Source: Streptomyces sp. ICC1 (lineage in GTDB: Bacteria; Actinomycetota; Actinomycetes; Streptomycetales; Streptomycetaceae). From it: a DNA stretch of 64,000 bases. How positions within the stretch are numbered: position 1 is the stretch's first letter; every line of letters starts with the position of its first letter. Shown here piece by piece: positions 36,557 through 46,556 of the stretch. The position numbers and the translations under genes were made by a program. The notes beneath the pieces were generated by a model. The model was not told the DNA's origin. It saw nothing but the letters and a program-made list of their open reading frames with translations, and did not search any database. The stretch covers positions 2,632,267-2,696,266 of the forward strand of contig NZ_CP030287.1 of NCBI RefSeq assembly GCF_003287935.1. The letters run 5' to 3'.

Positions 36557-38411
36557 CGCTGTGCTCCGGAAGGTCGAGGTGGAGGTCGCCGTGGGCGGCC
36601 AGGAGGGCACGTTCGACCAGCGCGGCCTGCGCGGCGACGGTCGGGGCGGCGAAGAACTCGGCGAGGGAGATTTCCACGCCGAGTTCCTCGCGGAGGTTCT
36701 CGGTGGCGGCGAGGGCGAGCAGGGAATGGCCGCCGAGGGCGAAGAACTCGATGTCGGCGCTGGTGACTTCGAGTTCCAGGGCCTGGCTCCACACATCGGC
36801 GACGGCCTGCTCCAGCGGTGTCATCTCCGCTGCCGGCACGTCGGTGGGCCGGTTGTCGGCCGCGTGCGGGCGACCGGTGAGCGCCCGCCGGTCGACCTTG
36901 CCGGCCGGGGTGAGGGGAAGCCGCCCCAGCAGGGTGATCGCGTCGGGCACCAGGTGGGCGGGCAGGGCAGCGGTGAGACGCTCGCGCAGCGCTCCGCCGG
37001 AGGGCACCGGGCCGGGCGCGGCGACGACGAACGCGACGAGGCGCGCCTGGGGGGTGCCGGCGCCGTCGACGGTCACGGCGGCGTCGTCGACGTCCGGCTG
37101 CTCGCGCAGGACGTGTTCGACTTCGGCGGGCTCGATGCGGAAGCCGCGGACCTTCACCTGGTCGTCGTTGCGGCCGTGGAACCGGAGGATGCCGTCGGGC
37201 CTGAGGGAGACGACGTCGCCCGTACGGTAGAGCCGGCCGGCGGCGGGATGCTCGACGAAGCGCTCGGCGGTGAGTTCGGGCCGGCCCGTGTACCCGAGGG
37301 CGAGCCTGCTGCCGCCGATCCACAGTTCGCCCCGGTCGCCGTCGGCCACCGGGCGGCCCTCGGAGTCCAGGACGTGCGCCGTGGCCCCGGAGATGGGCCT
37401 GCCGATCGGTATCGGCCCCTCCAGGTCCTGCTCGGTGACCCGGTGGGCGGTGGCGAAGGTGGTCGTCTCGGTCGGTCCGTAGCCGTTGACGAGCTCCAGC
37501 CAGGGGAAGGCGGTGAGCACCTCGCGGGCAGGTGCGGTGGCCATCGCCTCGCCGCCGACGAGGACCGAGCGGAGCTGGGTGAAGACGCGGGAGCGGCGCG
37601 CGGCGAGCTGGTGGAAGAGGGCGGTGGTGAAGAACGCCACCGTCACGCCGTACCGCTCGACGTGCCGGGCCAGGTCCTCCAGGGAGGGCCGCTGCTCGGT
37701 GCAGACGACGACCGCCGCGCCGTTGGCGAGCGCGACCCAGACTTCGAAGGTCGAGGCGTCGAAGGTCATGGGCGAGTGGAACAGGACGCGGTCGCGGCCG
37801 GTGAGGGTGACGTAGTCGGGTGCGGTGACCAGCTCGGCAATGGCACGGTGCGGCACGGCGACGCCCTTGGGGCGGCCGGTGGAGCCGGAGGTGAACATGA
37901 TGAACGCCGGGCTGTCCGGGTCGGAGTCGTCGACCGGCGAGCCGCTCATGAGCGGCTCCTCGGGCAGGGCGAGTACGGGCCCGGGGAGCGTGACCGCGTC
38001 CAGCAGCTTGCCGTCGCCGACGGTGAGCGTCACGTCCGCGTCGGCGATCATCGCCTCGGTGCGCGGCCGGGGCTGGGCGGGGTCGAGCGGCACGCACACG
38101 GCTCCGGCCAGCCACAGCCCGAGCTGCGCCACGACCGTGCGGGCCGACCGTGTCGTCATCAGCGCGACCCGGTCGCCGCGGGACACCCCGTGGTCGCGCA
38201 GGTACGCCGCGAGGGCGTGGCCGGCCTCGAGGAGACCGGCGTAGGTGAGGGTGGTGTCGCCGTCCACGACGGCGAGTGCGTTCGGGGTGAGTGCGGCGTT
38301 CCGGGCAAGGAGCGCCGACAGGGTGGTCGCCCGCACCGGCGGCGGTACGGGTGCACCGGTCACCGGGTCGATGGGCTGCGGGGTGGTGGGCTGCGGGGTG
38401 GTGGGTGTCAT
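36546..38411 (-). CDS. NRPS A-T protein (adenylation plus carrier), valine-like code
   Basis: The 621-residue protein has an adenylation domain (about 20-530) with FTSGSTGRPKGVAVPH, NGYGPTETTTF, YRTGDVV and GKVDRRAL, and an intact carrier domain with Ser in FFALGGHSLLAL. Reading the ten specificity positions by eye gives DAFFVGGTFK, close to the valine code DAFWIGGTFK, so a branched aliphatic amino acid is likely (inference). There is no condensation domain before it. It starts one base after the stop of the preceding A-T gene and overlaps the next gene. Confidence 0.87.
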   Translation of the reverse strand: MTPTTPQPTTPQPIDPVTGAPVPPPVRATTLSALLARNAALTPNALAVVDGDTTLTYAGLLEAGHALAAYLRDHGVSRGDRVALMTTRSARTVVAQLGLWLAGAVCVPLDPAQPRPRTEAMIADADVTLTVGDGKLLDAVTLPGPVLALPEEPLMSGSPVDDSDPDSPAFIMFTSGSTGRPKGVAVPHRAIAELVTAPDYVTLTGRDRVLFHSPMTFDASTFEVWVALANGAAVVVCTEQRPSLEDLARHVERYGVTVAFFTTALFHQLAARRSRVFTQLRSVLVGGEAMATAPAREVLTAFPWLELVNGYGPTETTTFATAHRVTEQDLEGPIPIGRPISGATAHVLDSEGRPVADGDRGELWIGGSRLALGYTGRPELTAERFVEHPAAGRLYRTGDVVSLRPDGILRFHGRNDDQVKVRGFRIEPAEVEHVLREQPDVDDAAVTVDGAGTPQARLVAFVVAAPGPVPSGGALRERLTAALPAHLVPDAITLLGRLPLTPAGKVDRRALTGRPHAADNRPTDVPAAEMTPLEQAVADVWSQALELEVTSADIEFFALGGHSLLALAATENLREELGVEISLAEFFAAPTVAAQAALVERALLAAHGDLHLDLPEHSDAH

Positions 38412-38412
38412 G

Positions 38413-40365
38413 TCAGGCTCCTTCCGGTCGCGGGGTGCGGCGCTGGTGGACGACGGCGGCGAAGGCGCGCAGGTCGGCGCTGCGCAGCAGCTCGTGGGCG
38501 CGCGGGCGTACTCCGGTCTCGCGTTCGACGGCCGCCATCAGCCGTGCGGCGACGACGGAGGTGCCGCCGGCGTCGGTGAAGTTGTCGCCGGGGCCGGTGT
38601 CGGGCCGGCCGAGGAGGTCGCGCACGGTCGTCAGCACGAACCGCTCGGTGCCGGTGGCGTCGGCGAGGTCGTTCGGGGCGGCGGTCCGGGGCGTCACGGG
38701 GTCCGGGGTCCGGGCCGTCAGGGCGGCCCGGTCCACCTTGCCGTTGGCGTCGAGCGGGTAGCCGTCGACGATCCGTACGGCGCTGGGGACGGCCTGCTCG
38801 GGCAGCCAGGCACGGACCGCGGCGAGGAGGTCCCCGGCCGCGGGTTCGGCGCCGTCGACGGGCCGTACGTGCGCGACGAGGCGGCCGTGGCCGGAGCTGT
38901 CGCGCAGCACGGTGACGACGGCACTGCGTACCCGGTGGTCCTGCTCGAAGGCGGCTTCCACCTCGGCCGGTTCGATCCGCACCCCGCTGATCTTCACCTG
39001 GTCGTCCAGGCGGCCGAGGAAGTCCAGGCCGCCGTCGGCGTTCATCCGTACCCGGTCGCCCGTGCGGTAGAGGCGGTCGACCGCGGGCAGCTCCGGCTCT
39101 TGTGGAGGCGCGGCGAACCGGCGTGCGGTCAGTTCGGGGTCAAGGTATCCGAGCGCCAGGCAGTGGCCGCCGATGCGCAGTTCGCCGTCCTGCCCGCGGG
39201 CGACGGGCCGGCCCTCGTCGTCCGTGACGACGAGGGTGACGCCCGGCAGCGCGGTGCCGATGGGTGGCGGGGTCGGGTCACCGGCCTCCGGGTCCGTGCC
39301 GCGCATGGTGTGGGTGGTGGTGACGACGGTGGCTTCCGCGGGGCCGTAGGCGTTGTGGACGGTGGCGGTGACGTCGGGGCCGGGCCGTCGGCGCATGCGG
39401 TCGCCGCCGACGACGAGGTGGCGCAGGTTGAGGTCCTGCGGCCACGGCCGGTCCAGGAGCGGTTCGACGGTGGGAGTGGCCGCCACCACGTGGGTGAGGG
39501 CGGTGTCACGCCACCAGTCGGTGAGCACGTCCGAGTCCCAGCGGGTGTCGTCCGGGGCCGGGACGAGGGCGGCACCGGAGGTCAGTGCGGCCCAGAGCTC
39601 CAGCAGATGCGGGTCGAACGCGACGCCGATGAGCAGGGACTGGCGGTCACCCGGCGCCAGGCCGGTCTCGGCCCGGTACCAGTCGAGGGCGACGGAGAGC
39701 GAGGACTCGGCCACGGCGACCGCCTTGGGGCGGCCGGTGGAGCCGGAGGTGAGGACGGCGTACAGGGCGCCCTCGGGCGCGCGCCGGGTTCCGCGGACGG
39801 AGTCGGCGAAGGCCGCCACCGCGGCGGCGGGGGCGTTGACGCCATCGGTGGGCAGCAGCAGCGGCAGCGGGGCGTGCTTCCCGCCGCGGTGTTCCTCGGG
39901 CAGGACAGCGGGGTCGCCGATGAGGCAGGCGACGTCGAGGTCCTCGGTGACGGCCTGGATGCGGCGTTCGCCGGGGCGGGGGCCGAGCGGCAGGTAGACG
40001 GCGCCGATCCGGGCGAGGGCGACGGCGGTCACCACCAGGGCCGTGGACCGGTCGAGGCAGACGCCGACCAGGTCGCCGGGCCGTACGCGGTCGCCCAGAT
40101 CGGCGGCGACCAGCTCGGCCGCCGCGTCGAGGTCCTGGTACGTCCAGATCTCGGTGCGGTCGATCACTGCCGGGGCCCGCGGGGTGCGCCGGGCCCAGTC
40201 CTCGAAGCGGGCGAGCACACTGGTCGGTTCGGCGGCCGGGCCATGGGCGACGCTCAGCGCGGTGCCGAGGCCGGTGCCGGTGCCGAGGCCGGTGTTGCGG
40301 CCCGTGCCGAGGCCGGTGTGGAGAGGCTTGGCGGGGACGACGGGCGCGGTCGGGGACTGGGTCAT
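38413..40365 (-). CDS. NRPS A-T protein, unknown specificity
   Basis: The 650-residue protein begins with a Gly/Thr-rich repeat (LGTGRNTGLGTGTGLGTAL), then an adenylation domain (about 45-560) with VLTSGSTGRPKAVAV, NAYGPAEATVV, YRTGDRVRM and GKVDRAAL. The carrier domain has an intact attachment Ser in DAGGTSVVAARL. The core-4 motif VAFDPHLLELW keeps the Asp that grips the α-amino group, but the rest of the pocket does not match a code I know. The gene start and the upstream stop share one base (TGATG), so translation is coupled. Confidence 0.86.
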   Translation of the reverse strand: MTQSPTAPVVPAKPLHTGLGTGRNTGLGTGTGLGTALSVAHGPAAEPTSVLARFEDWARRTPRAPAVIDRTEIWTYQDLDAAAELVAADLGDRVRPGDLVGVCLDRSTALVVTAVALARIGAVYLPLGPRPGERRIQAVTEDLDVACLIGDPAVLPEEHRGGKHAPLPLLLPTDGVNAPAAAVAAFADSVRGTRRAPEGALYAVLTSGSTGRPKAVAVAESSLSVALDWYRAETGLAPGDRQSLLIGVAFDPHLLELWAALTSGAALVPAPDDTRWDSDVLTDWWRDTALTHVVAATPTVEPLLDRPWPQDLNLRHLVVGGDRMRRRPGPDVTATVHNAYGPAEATVVTTTHTMRGTDPEAGDPTPPPIGTALPGVTLVVTDDEGRPVARGQDGELRIGGHCLALGYLDPELTARRFAAPPQEPELPAVDRLYRTGDRVRMNADGGLDFLGRLDDQVKISGVRIEPAEVEAAFEQDHRVRSAVVTVLRDSSGHGRLVAHVRPVDGAEPAAGDLLAAVRAWLPEQAVPSAVRIVDGYPLDANGKVDRAALTARTPDPVTPRTAAPNDLADATGTERFVLTTVRDLLGRPDTGPGDNFTDAGGTSVVAARLMAAVERETGVRPRAHELLRSADLRAFAAVVHQRRTPRPEGA

Positions 40366-43300
40366 CACGACTCCGTGGAAGGGGCGGTGGTGGCGAGGGC
40401 TTCGGCCTGGTCGGCGAGCACGGGGTTGCGGAAGAGCACCCTCAGCGGCGGGCGCGTGCCCAGCCGGGGCTCCAGCCAGGCGGCCAGCTCGGCGGCCAGC
40501 AGGGGATGGCCCCCGCTGTGGAAGAAGTGGGAGCGGGCGTCGAAGCGGCTGTGGCCGAGGACCTGACGCCAGCCTTCGGTGAGCAGAGCCGTCATCGGAT
40601 CGTCGGACACGGCGGACGCGTCGGACCCGGCGGACCCGGCGGACACGTCGGACCCGGCGGTGGCCTCGGGCCCGGCCTCGCGATCGCCTCCGGGCTCGTA
40701 CGTCGCCGTGTCGTCGGGGTCGAGCGCCGCCGCTCGGCGGGCCAGGGCCGTACGGTCGGGCTTGCCACCGGCGAGGGTCGGCATGGTGTCCAGCCGTGCC
40801 CACCGGGCGGGCACGAGGGGGCCGGGCAGGCGGCGGCTCAACTCGGCGTGCAGCGTCTTGTCGTCGAAGTCCGCGCCGCTCGCGCCGTTCGCGCCGTTCG
40901 CGCCCTCGGCGCCCTCGGCGCCGACTTCGAGGAAGCCGACGAGCCTGGGCCCGCCGGGACCCTCCCGGTCCAGTACGACGGCGCATGACCGGCCGCCGAG
41001 CACCGCGGACGCCGCCGCCTCGATCTCCTCCAGCTCGATGCGGTGACCCCGGAGCTTGATCTGGTTGTCGCGCCGCCCGAGGAAGTACAGCAGGCCGTCC
41101 AGACCGCGGTAGCCGAGGTCGCCGGTGAGGTAGACGCGCTGCCCGTCGAGTGCGTCGACGGTGACGAACCGGGCGGCCGTAGCCTCCGCGTTGCCCGCGT
41201 AGCCGTCGGCGAGGCCGGGACCGGCGACGGCGAGTTCCCCGACGGCGCCGGTGGGCAGCGGGCGGTGGTGGGCGTCCAGGACGTGGATCCGCTCGCCCGG
41301 AAGCTCGGTGCCCAGGGGGATCTCGGCGCCCTCGGCGAGGGCCTCCCGGGAGACCTCGTGGACGGTCGAGCTGATGGCCGCCTCCGTGACGCCGTACACG
41401 TTGAGCACGGTCGCGTCGGTGTCGGTGAGGACTCCGCTCAGTGCCTGGGCGGGAAGGCGCTCGCCGCCGAGGACCAGGAGCCTCGGTGCCCAGCTCTCGT
41501 CGCGCAGCGCGGGACGCAGGTCCTCGCGGGTGGCGAGGAAGTAGCTGGTGGGCAGGTTGGCGACGGTCACCCGGGCTGACGCCAGCAGTTCGGCGAGCTC
41601 CGCGCCCGTGGGCACCTCGTACTCGGGCAGGACCAGGCACGCACCGGCGTACAGGGTCGGCAGCACCTCCTCGAGCGCCACGTCGAAGGACGGCTGGGCG
41701 AACATCAGGACCCGGTCCGAGGTGGTGAGGCCGAACCGGTCGGCGGCCGCCGTCAGATGGTGCGCCAGCGCCTCGTGGCCGACGGCGACCGGCTTCGGCA
41801 GCCCGGTGGAGCCGGAGGTGTGGATGACGTACGCGGTGCCGGGAAGCTCCGCGGCCCCGTGCGCGGCGGGCAGTACCGGGGCGTCGATCCGGGCGGTCGG
41901 CAGTCCTTCCGGCAGGGCCGGGGTGCCGTCACCGGTGAGGACCAGTGCGGGGGCGAGCCGCTCCAGGAGCACTCCGAGCCGGGCCGGCGGATCGGACGGG
42001 GACAGCGGGCAGTAGACGGCGCCGGTCCGCAGGCATGCGAGCAGGGCGACGACGGAGTCGGTCCCCCTGGGCAGGACCACGGCCACCGGCCGGCCGGGCT
42101 TCACACCGGCATCGCGCAGTCGCTCGGCGAGGGAGCCGACGCGGTCGTCGAGTTCGCCGTAGGTGAGCCGGCGCGCGCCGCACAGCAGGGCGGGCAGCGA
42201 CGGGTGGTGCGCGGGTACGGGGTCCAGCGGATCGCGGTCGGCCGGGACGGGCACGGGCTCGGCGGCCGGCTCCACGGCGGTCGGTGCCAGGTCGGCCAGC
42301 GCGGTCTCGGGGCTGTCGAGGTAGGCGCGCAGCAGGTCCAGGAAGCGGCCGGAGAGCAGCCGGGCGACGTCTTCGCCGAAGAGGTCCGCGTCGTAGTCCC
42401 AGACCAGGGTCATGCCGGGCGAGCCGTGGCGCGGGGTGACGCCGCGCCGGTCGTCCGGGAGCAGCACCACGTCGAGGTCGAAGCGGGTGGTGCCGGTGTT
42501 GAAGCCCTCGAAGAGGGTGATGTCGAGACCGGGTACGTCGATCTCGGGCAGCGGTGCGTCGTGGGCGCTGAACATGACGGAGAAGAGCGGGTTGTCGGCG
42601 CCGGAGGTGTGCATGCCGAGCGCCCGGGTCAGCTCCTGGACCGGCACGTCCTGGTGCGGCAGGGCCCGGATGAGGGTGTCGGTGACCTCGTCCATGGTGT
42701 CCTGGGCGGGGGCGGCGGCGTCCAGGGCGAGCGGCAGCGGGATGGTGTTGACGAACATGCCCACGGCGTCCTCGTAGCCGAGGGGGCGGTTGCCGACGGC
42801 GGTGCCGATGACCATCCGGGACCGGCCGCTGTGCCGGCGCAGGAGTTCGGCGAACAGGCCGAGAAGCGTGGCGAACGGGGTGAGACCGCGGGAACGGGTG
42901 TGCGTGCGCAGGCGCTCGGCTAGGTCGGCGCCGATCGTCTGGCGCAGCTGTCCGCCGTGGTGCCGGCGGCGGGCACCGGGGCGGGCGAGGCCGGGCAGCG
43001 GCAGGTCGTGGGGCTGGTCGCGCAGTTCGGCTCGCCAGAAGTCGAGCGATTCGGGCGTGTACGCGGCCTCGGCCTGGGCCCGGACGTGGTCCGCGTACGA
43101 GGACGCGGGCGGGAGCTCCAGGGTCTCGCCGAGGACGTGGGCGCGGTAGACGCGGAAGACGTCGTCGAGCAGGATCGCGAAGGAGTGCCCGTCGTGGATC
43201 AGGTGGTGCTCGACGTGGACGAGCCGGTGATGGTTCTCGGCCAGCCGCACGAGCGTCCAGCGGATCAGCGGTGCCTCGAAGGTGTCGAGCGGTGTCTCGG

Positions 43301-43607
43301 CCTCGGTGCGCAGGAGATCGCCGAAAGCCGCCTCGGGGTCCCCTCCGGTGCTGAGGTCGATCGTGCGCAGCCTCGGCGGACACTGCGCCGCGACCCGCTG
43401 CCCGGGTACGGACGGCCCGGTGGGGGCGACGAGTTCGAGCCGCAGACCGGGGTGGCGGGCCAGGGTGGCGGCGAGGCCCCGGCGCAGTGCGTCGGTGTCG
43501 AGCGTGCCCCACAGGTCCAGTGAGGCGGTGAAGTTGTAGGCGCGACTGCCGGGCTGCATCTGCTCGTGCAGCCAGACGATCTCCTGCGAGGAGGAGAGGG
43601 GAAGCAT
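40365..43607 (-). CDS. NRPS C-A-T protein with a carrier domain lacking its serine
   Basis: The 1080-residue protein has a condensation domain (about 1-430; HHLIHDG at 134-140), an adenylation domain (about 450-960; HTSGSTGLPKPVAVGH, NVYGVTEAAISST, YLTGDLGY, core-10 GGKPDRTAL) and a C-terminal carrier-like domain. In that last domain the usual GGHSL reads GGHPLL, with Pro1035 in place of the serine that takes phosphopantetheine. The nucleotide sequence is CAT CCC CTG, so a single base does not explain it by a TCC misread elsewhere in the codon. Loading in cis looks impossible; one of the downstream carriers would have to serve. ATG 43607 has AGGGAT upstream. The 245 bases before it are noncoding. 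Confidence 0.86.
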   Translation of the reverse strand: MLPLSSSQEIVWLHEQMQPGSRAYNFTASLDLWGTLDTDALRRGLAATLARHPGLRLELVAPTGPSVPGQRVAAQCPPRLRTIDLSTGGDPEAAFGDLLRTEAETPLDTFEAPLIRWTLVRLAENHHRLVHVEHHLIHDGHSFAILLDDVFRVYRAHVLGETLELPPASSYADHVRAQAEAAYTPESLDFWRAELRDQPHDLPLPGLARPGARRRHHGGQLRQTIGADLAERLRTHTRSRGLTPFATLLGLFAELLRRHSGRSRMVIGTAVGNRPLGYEDAVGMFVNTIPLPLALDAAAPAQDTMDEVTDTLIRALPHQDVPVQELTRALGMHTSGADNPLFSVMFSAHDAPLPEIDVPGLDITLFEGFNTGTTRFDLDVVLLPDDRRGVTPRHGSPGMTLVWDYDADLFGEDVARLLSGRFLDLLRAYLDSPETALADLAPTAVEPAAEPVPVPADRDPLDPVPAHHPSLPALLCGARRLTYGELDDRVGSLAERLRDAGVKPGRPVAVVLPRGTDSVVALLACLRTGAVYCPLSPSDPPARLGVLLERLAPALVLTGDGTPALPEGLPTARIDAPVLPAAHGAAELPGTAYVIHTSGSTGLPKPVAVGHEALAHHLTAAADRFGLTTSDRVLMFAQPSFDVALEEVLPTLYAGACLVLPEYEVPTGAELAELLASARVTVANLPTSYFLATREDLRPALRDESWAPRLLVLGGERLPAQALSGVLTDTDATVLNVYGVTEAAISSTVHEVSREALAEGAEIPLGTELPGERIHVLDAHHRPLPTGAVGELAVAGPGLADGYAGNAEATAARFVTVDALDGQRVYLTGDLGYRGLDGLLYFLGRRDNQIKLRGHRIELEEIEAAASAVLGGRSCAVVLDREGPGGPRLVGFLEVGAEGAEGANGANGASGADFDDKTLHAELSRRLPGPLVPARWARLDTMPTLAGGKPDRTALARRAAALDPDDTATYEPGGDREAGPEATAGSDVSAGSAGSDASAVSDDPMTALLTEGWRQVLGHSRFDARSHFFHSGGHPLLAAELAAWLEPRLGTRPPLRVLFRNPVLADQAEALATTAPSTES

Positions 43608-43852
43608 GGGCGATCCCTGAGGTTGTCGGGTCGGTCTCCGGTGCCGGTCACGGTTGTGCCCGGTGGTCGTGCGGGCGGATTTCGCGGGTCGCGCGGGGCC
43701 GCTTTCGGCATGGGTCGATGCCGTGGGGGGAGCTTGGAGTGCGCGCCGCGGCGTGGGAGGTGGTGCCGGGCGGTGTGGGGTGTGCGTGGGTGCTGGTGCC
43801 GGTACCGGGTGTGGGTGGGTGCCGGTACGCGGGCTTCCGGGCGGCGGGGCCG

Positions 43853-45187
43853 TCAGTCCGAGGGGCGCGCCGAGGGACGCGCCGAGGCGCGCAGCGCGTG
43901 GGTGAGCGCGTCGAAGGCCCGGTGCGCGGTGTCGTCGTCGATCACCTCGCGGTTCCACCCCATCCGCAGGCGGATCTCCGCTCCCTGGGTGACCGAGACG
44001 GCGAAGGGGCCGCGGACGGGTCTGCCGTCGACGTGGACCTCTCGTCCCTCGACACCGGCCAGTTCGAGGGGCGGGCGGCGGCTGTCGTCGTCCACGGTGA
44101 GCAGTCCGTCGAGGCCTCCGCTCCAGGGCGAGCCGGCGGCCCGTACGGCGGTCGCGACCGCGTCGAACGGGACGTCGGCCCGATCGAGGTCGTCCCACCA
44201 CGCGTCGGCAGTCGCCTCCGCGTCAGGTCCGTGGCCGGTGTCGGCCGGGAAGACGAGGGTGTTGAGGAAGCACCCGACGACCGGCTCCGCTCCCGTGGGA
44301 CGGCCGCCCCACGGGTAGCCGAGCGGGACCACGTTGTCCGGGCCGTACAACTCGCGGGCCGCGGACCGGCAGGCGTCGAGCAGCCCGGGGAAGGGCAGGC
44401 CGCCGCCGTGCGCGGGAAGCCGGGCCTGTGCGAAACCGCCGGGTAAGGCGCCGTCGGGCACGCGTGCCGGACGCGGTGGCGGGGCGTGAACGCGCAGCGC
44501 GCGCAGCCGGTCCGCCCAGTACTCGGCCGCTTCGGGTGTCTCCGCCCGTTCCTCGGCGGCGAGTTGGCGCAGAACCGTGTCCCGGTAGGCGTCGAGTTCG
44601 GCTTCCGTCTCCGCGGGCGCGGGCGCGGGGCTGAGGTCGGTGGCCTCCTCGGTGTACGCGGCGCCGAGTTCCTCGACGATCCGCGTCAGCGAGCGGCCGT
44701 CGCAGACGGCGTGGTCCAGGACGATGGCGAGGATGTCCTCGTCGAGGTCTTCGTCGCGGTCCGCCTCGCGGTCTTCGTCGCGTACGAGGAAGAGCCGCAG
44801 GGCGGGACCCCCCGCATCCCAGGAGGCCAGCGCGCGACGGAGGGTGTCGGCGGGCCGCTCCCCCGGCACGGGGGCCGGCCGGGTCACGCTGACGTCCGGT
44901 TCGGCGACGCGCAGGACGGGAGTGCCGCGGACGACGACGGGCCGCGAGCGCAGGGCGGTGTGCCGTGCGGCGAGCCTGCCGGCTGCTGCGCGCAGGCGTT
45001 CGGGGTCGACGGTTCCGCGCGGGAAGGCGAAGAACATCGGCACCAGGTCGGGGCGTCCCGACGGGTCCAGCGAGCGCACCAGGACGAAGCGGCGCTGTGC
45101 TCCGGTGACCGGCAGCAGGGTGTCGGACCGGTCGTCGGCGGTGAGACGCCGGTAGCGGGCCAGGTACTGACTCGTGATGCTGAGCAC
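43853..45187 (-). CDS. Free-standing condensation-domain protein
   Basis: The 444-residue protein is a single condensation-superfamily domain with LDHAVCDGRSL as the HHxxxDG motif; the first His is Asp, the catalytic second His is kept. GYPWGGRP and VGCFLNTLVFPA mark the C-terminal half. GTG 45187 follows AGAGAGGA by four bases and lies 19 bases after the exporter stop. It contains a TTA codon (44444-44446), so bldA may gate the operon. It could act as a terminal amide- or ester-forming, releasing condensation enzyme, given the lack of a thioesterase. Confidence 0.82.
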   Translation of the reverse strand: MLSITSQYLARYRRLTADDRSDTLLPVTGAQRRFVLVRSLDPSGRPDLVPMFFAFPRGTVDPERLRAAAGRLAARHTALRSRPVVVRGTPVLRVAEPDVSVTRPAPVPGERPADTLRRALASWDAGGPALRLFLVRDEDREADRDEDLDEDILAIVLDHAVCDGRSLTRIVEELGAAYTEEATDLSPAPAPAETEAELDAYRDTVLRQLAAEERAETPEAAEYWADRLRALRVHAPPPRPARVPDGALPGGFAQARLPAHGGGLPFPGLLDACRSAARELYGPDNVVPLGYPWGGRPTGAEPVVGCFLNTLVFPADTGHGPDAEATADAWWDDLDRADVPFDAVATAVRAAGSPWSGGLDGLLTVDDDSRRPPLELAGVEGREVHVDGRPVRGPFAVSVTQGAEIRLRMGWNREVIDDDTAHRAFDALTHALRASARPSARPSD

Positions 45188-45206
45188 GTGGTCCTCTCTG
45201 TCGTAG

Positions 45207-46556
45207 TCAGCCGATGGGTGCGGGGGCCGGGCGTTCGCCGTCATCGGCGGAGGTCTTCTCCCGCGGTGTCTCCTCGGCGGCGCCGGCGAGGACGTCGTCC
45301 TCGGGACCGGGCAGGTCCCGCATCCGGCGCAGCGGGGAGAGCAGCAGCGGCAGCGGTACGGCGAGGATGCCGACGGCGCACCAGGCGAGTGCCGTACGCG
45401 ACCCGTAGGACTGGGCGAGGGCGCCGCCGAGGAGCGCGCCGAGCGGCAAGGTTCCCCACATCAGGAAGCGCAGGGTGGCGTTCATCCGCCCGAGCAGGCG
45501 CGGGGGGCAAAGCCCTTGGCGGAAGCTGACCTGGGCGATGTTGTAGACGACGGCGCCGAAGGAGACGACCGCCGATCCGGCGGCGAAGAGGGCCGCCCCG
45601 GGGAGGCCGGGCCCGGACAGGGGCCACAGCAGGGCGAACGGGCCGGTCACCAGGACGGACAGGAAGATCACCCGGGCCTGCCCCAGCCGGGCGGCGAGGC
45701 GCCCGGCGCACAGGGCGCCCAGGAGCCCGCCCACGGCCGATGCGGACAGCACCAGCCCGAGCCCGCCGGGCTTCAGTCCGACGACACGGACGAGATGCAC
45801 GGTCTGGGTCGCCATGAGGACGGCGGTACAGAAATTGGCCAGGCCGGTGGTGAGGGCGATGACGCGGAGCAGCGGATGGCCGAAGACGAAGCGGACACCT
45901 TCGCCGATCTCCTTGCGCAGGGAGCGCCCGGGGGCGGGGTCGGACTCCGGTCCTTCCTCGGGCTGTTTGATGCGGAGCAGGAACAGGGCGGAAAGTACGT
46001 AGCCGAGTGCGTCGGCGATGACGGCGAAGTGCGCTCCGACGAGCTGGACCAGTCCGCCGCCGACACCGGGGCCGGTCACCTGGGCGGTGGAACGGACCGT
46101 CTCCAGGGCGCCGTTGCCGGCCACGAGTTGGTCGCGGGGCAGGATCTGCGGAAGGTAGCTCTGGTGGGCGACGTCGAAGAACACGGTCGCCACGCCGGTC
46201 ACGAGCGCGACGGCGTAGAGCTGGGCCATGGTCAGGACGTGGGCGAGCGCGGCAACGGGGATGCTCGCCATGGCGACCGCGCGCACCAGGTCCGCGCGGA
46301 TCATCAGGGTCCGCTTGCGCATGCGGTCGGTGAGTGCCCCGGCGGGCAGCCCGACGACCAAGAAGGCGGCAGTCTCCGCGGCGGTCAGGAGACCCACCTG
46401 GAAGGCAGGGGCCTCAAGTTCGAGGACGGCCACGAGGGGCAGCGCCACCAGCGTCACCTGGGCACCGAGCTGTCCGGTGGCGGCTCCCGCGAGCAGCATC
46501 CGGAAGTCACGCAAACGCATAGGGCCACGGGTGGCGGCTCGGGATGTTTCGGACAT
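45207..46556 (-). CDS. MFS exporter (EntS/MFS_3-like)
   Basis: The 449-residue, 12-helix protein resembles EntS-type siderophore exporters and macrolide efflux proteins (MFS_3): FRMLLAGAATGQLGAQVTLV at the start, LPAGALTDRMRKRTLMIRAD as motif A. It leads the NRPS operon and probably exports its product. The region upstream holds the operon promoter; I see no clear consensus. Confidence 0.87.
   Translation of the reverse strand: MSETSRAATRGPMRLRDFRMLLAGAATGQLGAQVTLVALPLVAVLELEAPAFQVGLLTAAETAAFLVVGLPAGALTDRMRKRTLMIRADLVRAVAMASIPVAALAHVLTMAQLYAVALVTGVATVFFDVAHQSYLPQILPRDQLVAGNGALETVRSTAQVTGPGVGGGLVQLVGAHFAVIADALGYVLSALFLLRIKQPEEGPESDPAPGRSLRKEIGEGVRFVFGHPLLRVIALTTGLANFCTAVLMATQTVHLVRVVGLKPGGLGLVLSASAVGGLLGALCAGRLAARLGQARVIFLSVLVTGPFALLWPLSGPGLPGAALFAAGSAVVSFGAVVYNIAQVSFRQGLCPPRLLGRMNATLRFLMWGTLPLGALLGGALAQSYGSRTALAWCAVGILAVPLPLLLSPLRRMRDLPGPEDDVLAGAAEETPREKTSADDGERPAPAPIG

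Noticed and set aside
43608..44201. In-frame N-terminal extension of the C-A-T NRPS
   Set aside because: It overlaps the free C-domain gene and is a Pro/Thr/Arg-rich run; the condensation domain begins at ATG 43607 with a ribosome site.
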